The translations under genes were made by a program, and so were the position numbers. A stretch of DNA of 64,000 bases from Mitsuaria sp. GD03876 (GTDB lineage Bacteria; Pseudomonadota; Gammaproteobacteria; Burkholderiales; Burkholderiaceae_C): assembly GCF_029840635.1 (NCBI RefSeq), contig NZ_JAOCCU010000004.1, positions 1 through 64,000 of the forward strand. Direction: 5' to 3'. The notes under the pieces were generated by a model. It searched no databases and was not told where the DNA came from. It saw only the letters and a list, made by a program, of their open reading frames with translations. Below, one piece after another: positions 27,599 to 36,843 of the stretch (within the stretch, counting starts at the first letter, position 1; each line of letters starts with the position of its first letter).

Positions 27599-27865
27599 GT
27601 GAGCAGCAACATTGCATCGGGATACACGCCCGAACAGGACGACGTGCTGAAGACGCTGGGGTTGGCGGTGGTGGCAGGACAGGGCGTGGAGCGCCTGATG
27701 AGCACCTGCCTCACGTTCGTTCTCCGGGACGAGCCGCTCGTGTCGCCAGAGCAACTTGATGGAATTCTGCGACGCCACAGCAGGGGTGAACTCGGTTTCG
27801 ATGTACTCACTGGGGTTAGTGCCATCGGGTTAACCCGGATCTCGTCTTCCCCGTCGCGCAGCTGA
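27599..27865 (+). pseudogene. Hypothetical gene truncated at the Tn3-family element
   Basis: Starts well (GTG 27599 with a GGAGG-like site) and reads GYTPEQDDVLKTLGLAVVAG and RLMSTCLTFVLRDEPLVSPE, a helical, coding-like sequence. After about codon 71 it changes to low-quality sequence exactly where GGGGTTA of the possible transposon end begins (27812). Probably the 5' part of a longer gene cut by insertion. Family not recognised. Confidence 0.45.
27812..27849. repeat. Candidate left end of the Tn3-family element
   Basis: Begins GGGGTTAGTGCC and lies 115 bp upstream of the transposase start. Tn3-family ends start with GGGG and many read GGGGTTA. Only the outer 7 bp match the candidate right end, and the flanking five bases (TCACT left, ATGCT right) are not a duplication. 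Confidence 0.35.
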
Positions 27866-27926
27866 CAAACCGGTTGGATAGTCTTTCGCGCAAAGCCTGG
27901 CACCGCCTGGGCCGCAGGAGACATCA

Positions 27927-30874
27927 GTGCCGAGTTTCCACCTACGGTTCGTCGGGCGAGATGTGTTGCCCAGAGGGCTTTCCTCTCGCGAGGTCGAAGA
28001 GTCGTTCGCCTTAGCGCAGACGATCTTCACGAACTCAAGCATGAGTTTCGTGGGAACGCTCGCATCGGTGCGGCGTATCAACTGCTGATGCTGCGGGCCA
28101 CGGGGCGCTTGCCCGACGCGATGACCGGGATCCCCAAGGCTCTGCTCCAATACATGACGATGTCGATGGGCATGCGGGCTCCTGACATTGCGTCGCTTGC
28201 GTCCTTGTACAAGGACGCGCATACCAGCGGTCTCCACAAGCAATGGGCACGAGAGCGTGCGGACTTCAGCATTGCGGACGAGCCGGTTCATGCTGCATTG
28301 CTGGACGCTCTTCATCAGCTCGCCGCCACTGCTGTGTCTCTTGATGACCTGGTGAAGCAGGCGGAGATGTGGCTCTACGAGAAGCGCTACGTGTTGCCGG
28401 GTGATCGCGCCATCCGCGACCTTGCGCGCAAAGCCTTTGCCGCACAGGAGGCGGCAGCGATCAAAGCCGTCATGTCTGGCGTGCCGGCGCATCAGCGCAT
28501 CGCGGCCCTGCGCGAGCTCTATTCCAAGCGGCCTGGCCCTGGCAGCGTGACGGTACTCGAATGGCTACGCGAGCCGCCAGGCAAGCACGGACGCGCCACG
28601 CTCAAAGAGATCACCGACAAGATCCACTGCGTCAAGAAGTGGGGAGTCGAAACGTGGAAGCTAGAAGGCATCCCGCTCACCAGATTGCGGGCGTACGGCC
28701 ACGAGGTAGTTGGCCGCCCGCCGTCTGAGACAAAGCGCTTGGTCGAGCAGCAGCAGATCCTGCAGCTGTGTGCCTTCAGCTATGTGGTGCTCCTGGATCT
28801 CAACGATCAGGCCGCTGACGTCGGTGGACGCTGCGTGGTTGACCTCTATCGCAAGGCCTCGGGGCGTGTCCAGAAGAAGCAAGCCGTCAGTTCCGTCGAT
28901 CTCCGCGCGGAGCGTGTGAAGTTCAAGGAAGTGCTGCATGACCCGTCGCTGAAGGACAAAGAGATCGTGGCGGCCCTGCGGGCGCTCTTGCCCAAGGAAG
29001 AGCACGACTTCGCCGGCACGCGGGCCGCGATGATCCGCCAGTCGTTGGTTGACGACGATGCACCGCGAGTAACGGCGTTGCTTCACTCGCTCTCGGTACT
29101 GGACATTCGGGGCGTTGACGGCGACAAGGCGATGCAACAGCTGACCACGCTGCAGTCACTGGCTGAGCGTGGTGCCACATCCTTACCGCAGGACTTCGAA
29201 ATTTCGATGGCTGATCCGTCGTGGCACGACTTGCTGTCGAGTCCCGACCGTAGGAAGGCGCTTGCAGCGTTGAAGGCATGCGCCATGACCGCCATCCGGA
29301 AGGGAGTTCGAGGCGGCAAGCTATGGGTCGCCCACAGCACCAGGCATCGCAGCCGCGAGGAGCAGTTGATTCCGCCCAAGGAATGGAGCGCCAGCTCCAA
29401 GTCGCTGATTCGCGCGCTGAGTCTGACGGACGATCCCGACAAGTACCTGCAGCGCGTGCTCTCCCGCGTCGACGAGTGCCTCAAGCAACTCAACGAAGCG
29501 GTGCGTACGGGGGTCGTGACAGTGGACTCCCGGGGTGAAATGCACATCGACCCGATTCAGGCGCTCGAAGTCGAACCTCAGGTTACCAACACGCGCGATA
29601 CCCTATTCAAGAAGATTGGCGATCAGCAGTTCGCCGGGATGCTGGTCGAGATCGACGCCAAGACCGGATTGAGCGAGGCGTTGCTGGGTCGGCGCGCGAA
29701 GGATCTCGATGAACTGAAGGCTCTGTACGGAGCCCTCTTCGCTCATGGCACTGAAAACACCGCCAAAGGTGTCTGCGCGATGATCCCGGGCCTGCAGGTA
29801 TCGCACATCACCACTGCGATGCGAGCGATCGAGGCCCGCGGCCGATTGCGCGACGCCAACAACCGAGTCATCGAGTACCAGCAGTCGTTCCCGATCGCCT
29901 CGCTTTGGGGGGATGGGGACAAGGCGTCGGCCGACTCGATGACAATCGACACGTCGCGCCATCTGCATTCGGCGCGCGTTGAGCATCGGCGCAAGACCCA
30001 TGGCGTGGGCATCTATGTGCACATGAGCGATACGTGGAGCCTGTTCTACGACCAGCCGATCGTGCTGAACGACCGACAGGCGGGCAGCGCGGTCCACGGG
30101 GTCGAGGCCTATAACGTCTCGCGCCGAGAGGACCAGATTCGGCTGCAGCTGCTGGCGGTGGACACCCATGGGTACACGAACGCCGCCATGACAGTTTCCA
30201 AGTTGCTGGGCTTCGATCTTTGCGTACGCCTGCAGCGTCTGTCTGAGCGCAAGATCTACCTCCCCTGGGGAGCCCAGGTGCCCGAGGACCTGGAGCGGCT
30301 GAATGTCGGGAAGGCTTCGCTCAAGCGGATCCGCGAGGGCTGGAGCGAACTGATGCGCTTGATCGCCTCCATTCGCCAGGGCAAGTTGACCGCGCGCGAG
30401 GCGCTGTCGCGGCTGGGAAGCGCCGCGAAGGGAGATGTGGTTCATTCCGCTGCCGACGAGCTTGGAAAACTGCTGCGCACGATTTTCCTGTGCGACTACT
30501 TCACCAAGCCCGAGTTCCGGCGGGAGATGCACGCCCTGCTCAACCGCGGGGAGTCAGTTCACTTCCTGCAACGCGCGGTGTATCACGGCCGAGTGGGGGT
30601 GAGCCGAGGGCGACGAAGCGATGAGCTCATGGCCATCTCCGGCGCCCACACTTTGCTCACGAACGTGGTGATCGCCTGGAACACCATGAAGATGCAGGAT
30701 GTGATCGACTACTGGAGAGCGAACAGACAACCCATCGAGGACTCCTGGATCCGCCGGATGGGTCCGGTCCACTTCGAGCACATCAACTTCCGCGGAATCA
30801 TATCCTTCAACTTCGATCCGTTCACAGATGCGCTGCTCGACAAGCAGCCGCGCAAGCGGACCCGGGTGGCATGA
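27927..30874 (+). pseudogene. tnpA: Tn3-family transposase, frameshifted near residue 29
   Basis: The first frame starts at GTG 27927 (AGGAG 6 bp upstream) and reads VPSFHLRFVGRDVLPRGLSS, then REVEESFAL, the usual N-terminus of one Tn3 transposase branch. At about 28011 the protein continues in the next frame as SADDLHELKHEFRGNARIGA and on, to a stop at 30874. One missing base (TTA-AGC to TTAGC) explains this. The C-terminal DDE domain is otherwise intact: THGVGIYVHMSDTWSLFYDQ, LLAVDTHGYTN, GFDLCVRLQRL and LLTNVVIAWNT. Total length is near 982 residues, as expected. No resolvase gene is adjacent. Translation from ATG 28088 would give a 928-residue protein lacking the N-terminal DNA-binding start. 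Confidence 0.85.
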
Positions 30875-30922
30875 CGCCAGGTCAACACGCAAGCGCCCTA
30901 GCCGGCGACCCCACGGCCGTGG

Positions 30923-30960
30923 ACTTTCAAGAGACGCATACCGCGCCCAGCCTTAACCCC
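30923..30960. repeat. Candidate right end of the Tn3-family element
   Basis: Read inward on the minus strand it starts GGGGTTAAGGCTGGG at 30960. It shares GGGGTTA with 27812 but little beyond, so it is only a candidate. Confidence 0.3.
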
Positions 30961-31076
30961 ATGCTCTGCACGAAAAACGACGCGGGCTCGCGCGGCGGAA
31001 AAACGTAAGTCGTTGATTTATCAACAAGTTCGAAGCTCTTAAACCCCAGTTCCTGCAGGAAAAACGAGGCGAGCTT
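30953..31076. repeat. Imperfect direct repeat of about 38 bp downstream of tnpA
   Basis: The unit CTTAA-CCCCA...CTGCA-GAAAAACGA...GCG-G-CT occurs at 30952-30988 and, with one extra A and about eight changes, at 31038-31075. The shared core is GAAAAACGA with CTGCA just before it. Spacing of 86 bp. They may be transposon ends or resolution-type sites; no known site was matched. Confidence 0.5.
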
Positions 31077-31132
31077 CTGGCATTCGATACATCCGTCCGA
31101 ACGCCAAGCGCATCGAGAATCTGCGCCGCCGC

Positions 31133-31606
31133 CTACGGTCGCCCTCCAGGATCCCGGCCCTGCTGACTCGTGTCTCTCGCGGCGGAATTCAGCACCGCCT
31201 CCCGGCGCCGGCACTCCTTGCTGGTTCCTGTCCGAACTGGCCGCGAGGCCTGCTTCCCCCGCGGCTGCGAAGCTACTGGGGAGGCTCGCGCAGGAAGGCA
31301 TACCGAGGTCAGATGAGCCTCATTCGTCGGCTCCTCATTTGCTGCCGCGTGCTGTTCAGGACTGGACAGGCGCCTAGCGGCACGGTCGACAAGCTCGACA
31401 CCTGGCTGGATGCCCAGCGACAGCGCAAGCACCGCAGCGAGCCTGCTCCACGGCAACTTGTCTACCTTGTTGATGACCATCGCCAGCAGGCGGTTGATGG
31501 CGCCGTCATTCCGGAAGTACCAGAGGTAGGCATGGTCGCCCTCTGATGGCTGGAACTCGGTGGGTTGGGCGGTCGGCTTGCGCGAGGCGCGGTTCGGCTT
31601 GCTCAT
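31133..31606 (-). CDS. Hypothetical protein
   Basis: 157 residues. The N-terminal 60 residues (GDHAYLWYFRNDGAINRLLA, then KLPWSRLAAVLALSLGIQPG) are coding-like; the C-terminal 80 residues are Arg/Ser/Ala-rich and could be an extension past a lost stop. No family recognised. It is last on the minus-strand run that starts at 37878. Confidence 0.35.
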   Translation of the reverse strand: MSKPNRASRKPTAQPTEFQPSEGDHAYLWYFRNDGAINRLLAMVINKVDKLPWSRLAAVLALSLGIQPGVELVDRAARRLSSPEQHAAANEEPTNEAHLTSVCLPARASPVASQPRGKQASRPVRTGTSKECRRREAVLNSAARDTSQQGRDPGGRP

Positions 31607-31727
31607 GCCCAGAATGCTAGGGAGACCAAAGACCGACCCGAAGGGCGCTTTTCCGAAACTCGCTGCCCGAGCCCTAGGCGCTGCTCGTCCGCCAACCTGC
31701 TCGTCGCGCTGCGAGCAAGCGGCCCCG

Positions 31728-32234
31728 TCAAGGGCCTTCGGCGATCCGCGCGGCTCGACGCAACAGAGCCAAGATCAGCTGGGCGCAGCAGTCTCGGAAC
31801 TCGGCCTGCAATGAGGCGTCCAAGATGGGCGTTGTTGCCCGAGCCGAGTAGGTGCCGTGCTGCACGCTGAATGGTCTCCCATCGGCGTGGGCGATGGTGC
31901 CATGACGCAGATCCAGGAGCACGGCCTTCAGGGCCTGGAACTTGGCCAAGTCGGCGTGGTGGGGAAACGCGTCGGCCTCTAGCTGCACAAGCTCGACAGC
32001 CATGTCTTGGTTCGATGCTACGGAGGATCTGTCCTCATATCCCGGCGTGTACAACTGGCCGAAATACACGACCGCCAATCGGACGAGATGCCTGGCTGCA
32101 TTACGCGCCTCGCCCGGCAGCAACTCCGGAGCCGAAGGCAAGCGGCTGAGCCGGTCTGCCAAGTCGAGGCAGTCCCGGCAGTCGGTGAGTGCTGTCGCCC
32201 ATAACAGGGCGCGTCCGATAGACGGCTTTGCCAC
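31728..32234 (-). CDS. Helical hypothetical protein with R-x5-H motif
   Basis: 168 residues, all helical in appearance. The segment LKAVLLDLRHGTIAHADGRP (about residue 112) has Arg and His spaced as in HEPN-like domains (R-x5-H), preceded by a long helix with ALLWATALTDCRDCLDLADR. This may be a small HEPN-type protein such as those acting beside defence genes, but the evidence is a single motif. It starts 38 bp after the membrane protein on the same strand and may be the third gene of the metallo-beta-lactamase operon. Confidence 0.45.
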   Translation of the reverse strand: MAKPSIGRALLWATALTDCRDCLDLADRLSRLPSAPELLPGEARNAARHLVRLAVVYFGQLYTPGYEDRSSVASNQDMAVELVQLEADAFPHHADLAKFQALKAVLLDLRHGTIAHADGRPFSVQHGTYSARATTPILDASLQAEFRDCCAQLILALLRRAARIAEGP

Positions 32235-32272
32235 CAGTCATTCCTTCCCTGCCAAGATTCCGGCCTCGGAAA

Positions 32273-33085
32273 TCATTCCGCCTTGGTAGGGTCCGCATCA
32301 ACGGATTTAGCAGTTCGCTTTCGAGCTGGTGCGCGCTTCTTGGCAGGAGGACTCTTGCCGGATATGAAAGCTTCACAGGAAAGGATCAATTGCCGCCCAT
32401 ACGCCATCGCGCCATCCCACACAGCGGCCTCCCGAACCGCGACGAGCATGTACATCGCATGGAAGCATGCAACGACCAACACGACCAAAATGCGCTGCGC
32501 GTAGCTCGTGTCAAAGGCCCAGCCGTCCTTCGATAGGAGCAGGACAGACGCCGCTACGACCACAAGATTTAGCGCCAATCCTATCCATTTCAAACCAAGT
32601 AAATTCCTGCGAAAACCGTAGGCGACATTTTCACTAAACAGGAGAGAGAACTTCTTGACGTCTCGGGTGTTGTGCCGAATCCAAACGCCAGCTTGTTCGT
32701 AAACGGCATCTCCGGCCTCAGGGTTCTTGGCCTCCTCCTCTGGAGTGGGAAACGGGGTATTCAGCTGTTCAGCGAGGAAGCTGCGATAGCGCGCCTTCGA
32801 TCCTGCATCAATGGTTGTATCCGAGTGCCGAAATAAGGTGATTGACGGCATGCCGCCGTGCTTCGCGAAGAGGTTCTTCTCAATTGCTCCTCCACGTGTT
32901 CTTGCAAAATCTGCGATTGCAAACAGCAGCACGAGGATTCCGATCGTGGCAATTGCGTTGGAAAGCCCAAAAGACTTCCACGAAATCAATAATGCTAGCG
33001 CCGCCATTGCTGGCGCCGAAGCGATGATGGCAGGAAATAGTCGTGCCCTTATCGAATACGCGTCAAAAATCTTCAGGAATTCCAT
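32273..33085 (-). CDS. Membrane protein coupled to the metallo-beta-lactamase gene
   Basis: 270 residues. Two hydrophobic helices at about 17-35 and 40-60, a cytosolic middle of about 100 residues, two more helices at about 160-185 and 198-220, and a Lys/Arg/Pro-rich tail (PPAKKRAPARKRTAK). Its ATG overlaps the stop of the hydrolase gene (ATGA at 33085), so both are made together. Membrane-protein partners of ComEC-like hydrolases recur in defence islands, but no tested function is known to me. Unrecognised family. Confidence 0.6.
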   Translation of the reverse strand: MEFLKIFDAYSIRARLFPAIIASAPAMAALALLISWKSFGLSNAIATIGILVLLFAIADFARTRGGAIEKNLFAKHGGMPSITLFRHSDTTIDAGSKARYRSFLAEQLNTPFPTPEEEAKNPEAGDAVYEQAGVWIRHNTRDVKKFSLLFSENVAYGFRRNLLGLKWIGLALNLVVVAASVLLLSKDGWAFDTSYAQRILVVLVVACFHAMYMLVAVREAAVWDGAMAYGRQLILSCEAFISGKSPPAKKRAPARKRTAKSVDADPTKAE

Positions 33086-34143
33086 CACAACCCCTCGACT
33101 TGTGATGCGAAATCTTCCGCCACTATTGGCACCGCCCCAACGTGTCCCTTTCCCTTGTAATGCGAGATCCACCGAGTGCGCGTGGAAAACACTTGGAAGC
33201 CTCTGCGAATGAAGGCATTTTTCACTTGGCCCCTCGGGTAGTCCGGCTTGTTGGCGCCAATGGAGCAGAAGGCCGTGCCGACGACGGTGCCCTTGGGCAC
33301 GCGAGGCCCAAGCCACGCATCCAATACCGAGGGCGTCACGTTGTGCCGGCTGCCGTGGTGAGGAATCTGCACGAAACCCGGATTGGGAAGACCCAAAGCA
33401 GCGGCGTAAACAGCAGCCTCAGAGAGCCCCACGGGCCCGACGTCCGCCGTGAGAAGAATCCCTTTTCCGTCGAGCAGCGCATATTGCACAACGCAACTCT
33501 CATTCGATGCGGATGTACTGACATTCTCCGAAAGCGTTTCGACGCCCCAGTCTTCATCAAGCCATTTTCTCGCAGCCTCCACGAGCGACTTCAGTAAGCC
33601 AAAAGGCGCCGCAGCATCTTCGGCGCGATAAGATGTGGGCGACTTATCCAGGTCCGGAATTGAATCGATGTACCGTTGTCTAGCGGGTGCGAGCACCACA
33701 AAATCGCCGATCCGCGCACCTTGGAAGACTTCATGAATGACGGTGCCTTGAGCCTGTGCGAGTTCTTCAATCTCGACCAGATAAGGATGGCGACCTTTAA
33801 TGTCGTCAATTAACCCCTGAAGGGTGAAGTTGCCATGAAAATGATGCAGCACTTGGCCCGCATAAAGCCATGGTCGATTCATCCAAAGATTGGCGACACG
33901 AAATTTCTTCAACACGCCTACTAATCCACACGCATGGTCATTATCCGCATGAGACAAGACCATGTGATTAATGTATAGACCTGGGTAATACGAATCCAAG
34001 TGACCGATTATCGTCTGCGCCGTGTCTTTACGCCCCCCGTCGACGACGTGCAATAGACAGCCATTCTCGGCATCCCCGTACTTCACAACGATGGCGTCGC
34101 CATAACTGTCGCCTACGGGCAAAAAATCTATGGTGTAGTCCAC
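33085..34143 (-). CDS. ComEC/Rec2-like metallo-beta-lactamase-fold hydrolase
   Basis: 352 residues, soluble, with no membrane segment. The N-terminal core has LLHVVDGGRKDTAQTI and LSHADNDHACGLVG, in which HADNDH (65-70) is the H-x-D-x-D-H zinc motif, and later ILLTADVGPVG and QIPHHGSRHNVTPSVL, matching the MBL domain found at the C-terminus of ComEC. Stand-alone forms are predicted nucleases or phosphodiesterases and are frequent in defence islands. It overlaps a membrane-protein gene downstream. The ATG at 34143 is preceded by GGGAGGAA. Confidence 0.78.
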   Translation of the reverse strand: MDYTIDFLPVGDSYGDAIVVKYGDAENGCLLHVVDGGRKDTAQTIIGHLDSYYPGLYINHMVLSHADNDHACGLVGVLKKFRVANLWMNRPWLYAGQVLHHFHGNFTLQGLIDDIKGRHPYLVEIEELAQAQGTVIHEVFQGARIGDFVVLAPARQRYIDSIPDLDKSPTSYRAEDAAAPFGLLKSLVEAARKWLDEDWGVETLSENVSTSASNESCVVQYALLDGKGILLTADVGPVGLSEAAVYAAALGLPNPGFVQIPHHGSRHNVTPSVLDAWLGPRVPKGTVVGTAFCSIGANKPDYPRGQVKNAFIRRGFQVFSTRTRWISHYKGKGHVGAVPIVAEDFASQVEGL

Positions 34144-34320
34144 TGTTCCTCCCTACATTGTTGTAGACACATCTTGCAACAAAGTTCGAGGAAGGTCGAT
34201 GGATCGGCTTGAGCAAGCTGCGGTGACACAACAATGCCCCCAGGATCGGTGATCGACGTGCTCACAAGCGGCGTGCTCAGTCGGCTCGGCGACGGCAGGA
34301 TACGGCGCCGCACACGCGGC

Positions 34321-35259
34321 CTAAGGGCGCGTCAGCGCAAGGGTGCCATCTCGGCAAGAACCGACAGCCACCGGACGGGGCCCCAGGCCAAGACCCGCGC
34401 TTGCGGCTACCTTGGCCAGGCGAGACTCCAGAAGCCGCCGGTGTGTCATGTCGGTGCCGTAGACATAAACGCTTGCCTGCTCGACCATGAATCTGTTCAG
34501 TTCCCTGAGTAGGGCCCGATCGTTCCGCGTGGCCAAACGGCGAGCAGTCTCTCGGGAGTTGAACGCCATGAAAGCTCGATCGGGGGCAACAGGTAGATAG
34601 AGCATGAAGTTGTCGTTCAGCGCTCCAAAGAGCGTGAGCGGACGATCGCCGATGAGCAATCTCTCAGGGGTGCTGGAGAACCTCCTCGTCACCCAAGACG
34701 CCTCGAAAATCGTGCGATTGAGCGTCGATGTCTGGATCAGCGTAGGCAGCGAGCGTGTCCCGAAATCATGAAGAAGATCCGGAGCATTCTTCTCTACGAA
34801 TCGCCGCAAGCTGGCTTCCGGCTGATGCCCGCGAGCGTCCATAAAGGCATCCGGATCGGCGTCGAATTCGGCGCCGAGAGCTTCGATTCCGCGGGAGCGC
34901 ACATGCTCCACCGCGCCAGGGCCGCGGAGGACCAGTGAAACCAGGAAGCGCGTCCAGATGTACTGCTGCTCTTCAGTCAGCCGGCCCAGTTGGTCATCCA
35001 GGATTACGCGATGTACCTGCGACGCGGGCTCGTCGATATGCAGGCTCATGAACTCGCGCTCAAGAACTTGGTTTGGCTCGCCACGGGCACGTCCGATGGC
35101 ATAGAGGTCTCGCTCCTTGGCCACCGACCTGGCCTTGTACCGCTTCTCTGAGATGTTTCCACGCAGCCACCGCATGGCCGACAGACGCTCGTCAGCACCG
35201 CCCTCCCAGCGGCCCAGGAGAAATCGCGGAATGAAGTGATGCTCGCTGTGAGTGGCCAT
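34321..35259 (-). CDS. DUF4238 protein
   Basis: 312 residues. It starts ATHSEHHFIPRFLLGRWEGG, the H-F-x-P-x-F-L-L-x-x-W opening of DUF4238. The middle has IWTRFLVSLVLRGPGAVEHV and the C-terminal half SSTPERLLIGDRPLTL and YLPVAPDRAFMAFN, all family features (the last block recalls a conserved phage-related region). Function unknown; the family is enriched beside restriction and abortive-infection genes. It lies 24 bp downstream of the SIR2-like gene on the same strand, so they probably act or move together. Start: ATG 35259; a TTG at 35265 is possible. Confidence 0.75.
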   Translation of the reverse strand: MATHSEHHFIPRFLLGRWEGGADERLSAMRWLRGNISEKRYKARSVAKERDLYAIGRARGEPNQVLEREFMSLHIDEPASQVHRVILDDQLGRLTEEQQYIWTRFLVSLVLRGPGAVEHVRSRGIEALGAEFDADPDAFMDARGHQPEASLRRFVEKNAPDLLHDFGTRSLPTLIQTSTLNRTIFEASWVTRRFSSTPERLLIGDRPLTLFGALNDNFMLYLPVAPDRAFMAFNSRETARRLATRNDRALLRELNRFMVEQASVYVYGTDMTHRRLLESRLAKVAASAGLGLGPRPVAVGSCRDGTLALTRP

Positions 35260-35283
35260 TGCCAAGGAGGACTTGGTGGACCT

Positions 35284-36312
35284 TCAGTCGCAGATGTGGA
35301 TCCCGGTATGTCGGAGCATCTCGGTGGACTTCATGGCGTGCAGACCTTGCAGGGTCGACAAGCGTTTGGACGCAGGCGTGATCAACTTGGCCACGCGCCG
35401 GATCTCGGCGTCTTTCAAGCCATACACCGTGCCGGCGAAGCGAGGCGCATCGCCGTCAAGGGCATCCGCTAGAACGTTCATGGTGCCTTGCAGGTTCGGG
35501 CTTAATCTCGACACGTTCAAGTCGTCGAAGGCGAAGCCGAGGCATACGAGGCGCTCGGCTTCGGTGATGATCTTCTTGGCCCGGTCGAAACCTTCAGAGT
35601 GCAGATCGCTGCGATGCTCAGGGATCACACGAATCTGCGCGGCTGCCTTTGCCACCAGGCGCTGGCGTTGCTGGTCGTCGGCCGACTGGATCCCCGATTC
35701 ATTGAGTCCGCCCAGACCGTACGGCACGAACAGCGGCGACTTGGGATTCAGACTTCCCAGGCAACCATACGCATGGACGATTGGGAACTGCTCCATGGCG
35801 GACCAGGCCTCATCTTCTGAAAGCTTGTACGTGTGGCGGAGGAAACTCCAGAGCGCGAGCTCCAGCGATCGGTCGTAGTTGAAGGTGACAAACGAGACTT
35901 GGTTGTTGACCAACTGCTCGGCTGGGCAACGGATGGCATTGAACACCGCCGCATACCAGTCGTCCTCGTTGGAGTCATCGAACAGCCGGTGCACGACCTC
36001 GTAGCCGAGCAGCACCTTCGCGATGGCCACCCGGCCGATCTCGGCGTATTCCATGCGATTGGCCAGAAAGGCGTCGATGGACTGGGCCTTGGACTCGATG
36101 AAGGCCTGGAAGAACTCCCGGGTCGACGGTTCGACGTCTAGCGGCCGCGGCTTCCCGAGGAACTTCACATCGTGCAGATAGCTCACCGGGACCTTCATGA
36201 TGTCCTGGCGAAGCTGTGCGCCCAGCGGGAAGCCATACGGGTAGCTGGCGCCGGCGCCCAGAATAAACACGGTCTTCTTATGGATCAATGTCTCTTCCCC
36301 CTTGAGACCCAT
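35284..36312 (-). CDS. SIR2-like domain protein (predicted NAD-consuming effector)
   Basis: 342 residues. KKTVFILGAGASYPYGFPLG (GAGAS at 19-23) is the Rossmann nucleotide loop of SIR2-like proteins; SFVTFNYDRSLE (Asn145, Asp147) and PIVHAYGCLGSL (His180) supply the conserved catalytic Asn, Asp and His, and LVCLGFAFDDLN is a late core strand. In defence systems such as Thoeris and DSR, SIR2 domains degrade NAD to abort infection. Here the domain takes up nearly the whole protein, so sensing would need a partner, perhaps the DUF4238 protein downstream or the upstream unknown protein. ATG 36312 is the start. Confidence 0.78.
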   Translation of the reverse strand: MGLKGEETLIHKKTVFILGAGASYPYGFPLGAQLRQDIMKVPVSYLHDVKFLGKPRPLDVEPSTREFFQAFIESKAQSIDAFLANRMEYAEIGRVAIAKVLLGYEVVHRLFDDSNEDDWYAAVFNAIRCPAEQLVNNQVSFVTFNYDRSLELALWSFLRHTYKLSEDEAWSAMEQFPIVHAYGCLGSLNPKSPLFVPYGLGGLNESGIQSADDQQRQRLVAKAAAQIRVIPEHRSDLHSEGFDRAKKIITEAERLVCLGFAFDDLNVSRLSPNLQGTMNVLADALDGDAPRFAGTVYGLKDAEIRRVAKLITPASKRLSTLQGLHAMKSTEMLRHTGIHICD

Positions 36313-36355
36313 TTTTGCGACATCCGTCAGCCAAAGAGGTGTCGCGTCGCGGCGT

Positions 36356-36826
36356 TCAGGCGACGAGCCTCAGGATCACTGGCGCCTCTTCGGCCGGGAC
36401 GCCTACATGGCTGCCGCTGGGCGGCTCCGGGTCCTCGAATCGACGCCAGTTGAGGATCACAACCGTGGCTTTCGGACCTGGGTCCTTGGCGAACTTACGG
36501 GCAAGCGCCTGTCCAATGGCCTGGGTGTCCGCGTGCGAGCGCACGGGATGGCTCAACGAGACCTCGCATGCGCCGAAGCCCGTGCCGCGACTCGATGAGA
36601 AGGTATACGAGACAAAGTACTTCAAATGGCCGACGGGCCCGCTTGGCTCGCTGGCCTCTTCGGACGCTGGATCGGTGAGGCCATCTCCATCTGGATGGTC
36701 GGCCTGCTGAAGGGGTGGCAGCACCGCCTCGCGCGCTCGGCGTTCCGCAACGCTCACATCTTGCAAGGTGTAGTAGCCCATCGCGCGGGCAAGTCGATCC
36801 AAGAATTGACGCATGGCGGTGATCAC
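36356..36826 (-). CDS. Hypothetical protein upstream of the SIR2-like gene
   Basis: 156 residues, not recognised. A helical N-terminus (FLDRLARAMGYYTLQDVSVA), a Pro/Glu/Ser linker, then a beta-rich half, VGHLKYFVSYTFSSSRGTGF and ATVVILNWRRFEDPEP. It sits 43 bp upstream of the SIR2-like gene and 17 bp downstream of the KfrA-like gene, same strand. The start is a GTG at 36826 or an ATG at 36814, neither with a clear ribosome binding site. Confidence 0.5.
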   Translation of the reverse strand: MITAMRQFLDRLARAMGYYTLQDVSVAERRAREAVLPPLQQADHPDGDGLTDPASEEASEPSGPVGHLKYFVSYTFSSSRGTGFGACEVSLSHPVRSHADTQAIGQALARKFAKDPGPKATVVILNWRRFEDPEPPSGSHVGVPAEEAPVILRLVA

Positions 36827-36843
36827 GTTTAGACGGCAGATCG

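Noticed and set aside
29603-30532. A 309-codon open frame opposite the Tn3-family transposase
   Set aside because: Shadow frame; the plus strand has clear DDE transposase motifs through the whole stretch.
27807-30965. A 5-bp target duplication around the Tn3-family element
   Set aside because: The flanks are TCACT and ATGCT, which do not match.
30953-31076. A CRISPR array
   Set aside because: Only two imperfect repeat units with an 86-bp period and no cas genes in the window.
30927-31301. A minus-strand frame containing FFLQELGFKSF and FFVQSMGLRLG
   Set aside because: The two similar peptides come from the direct DNA repeats, not from a conserved protein; no ribosome binding site or stable composition.
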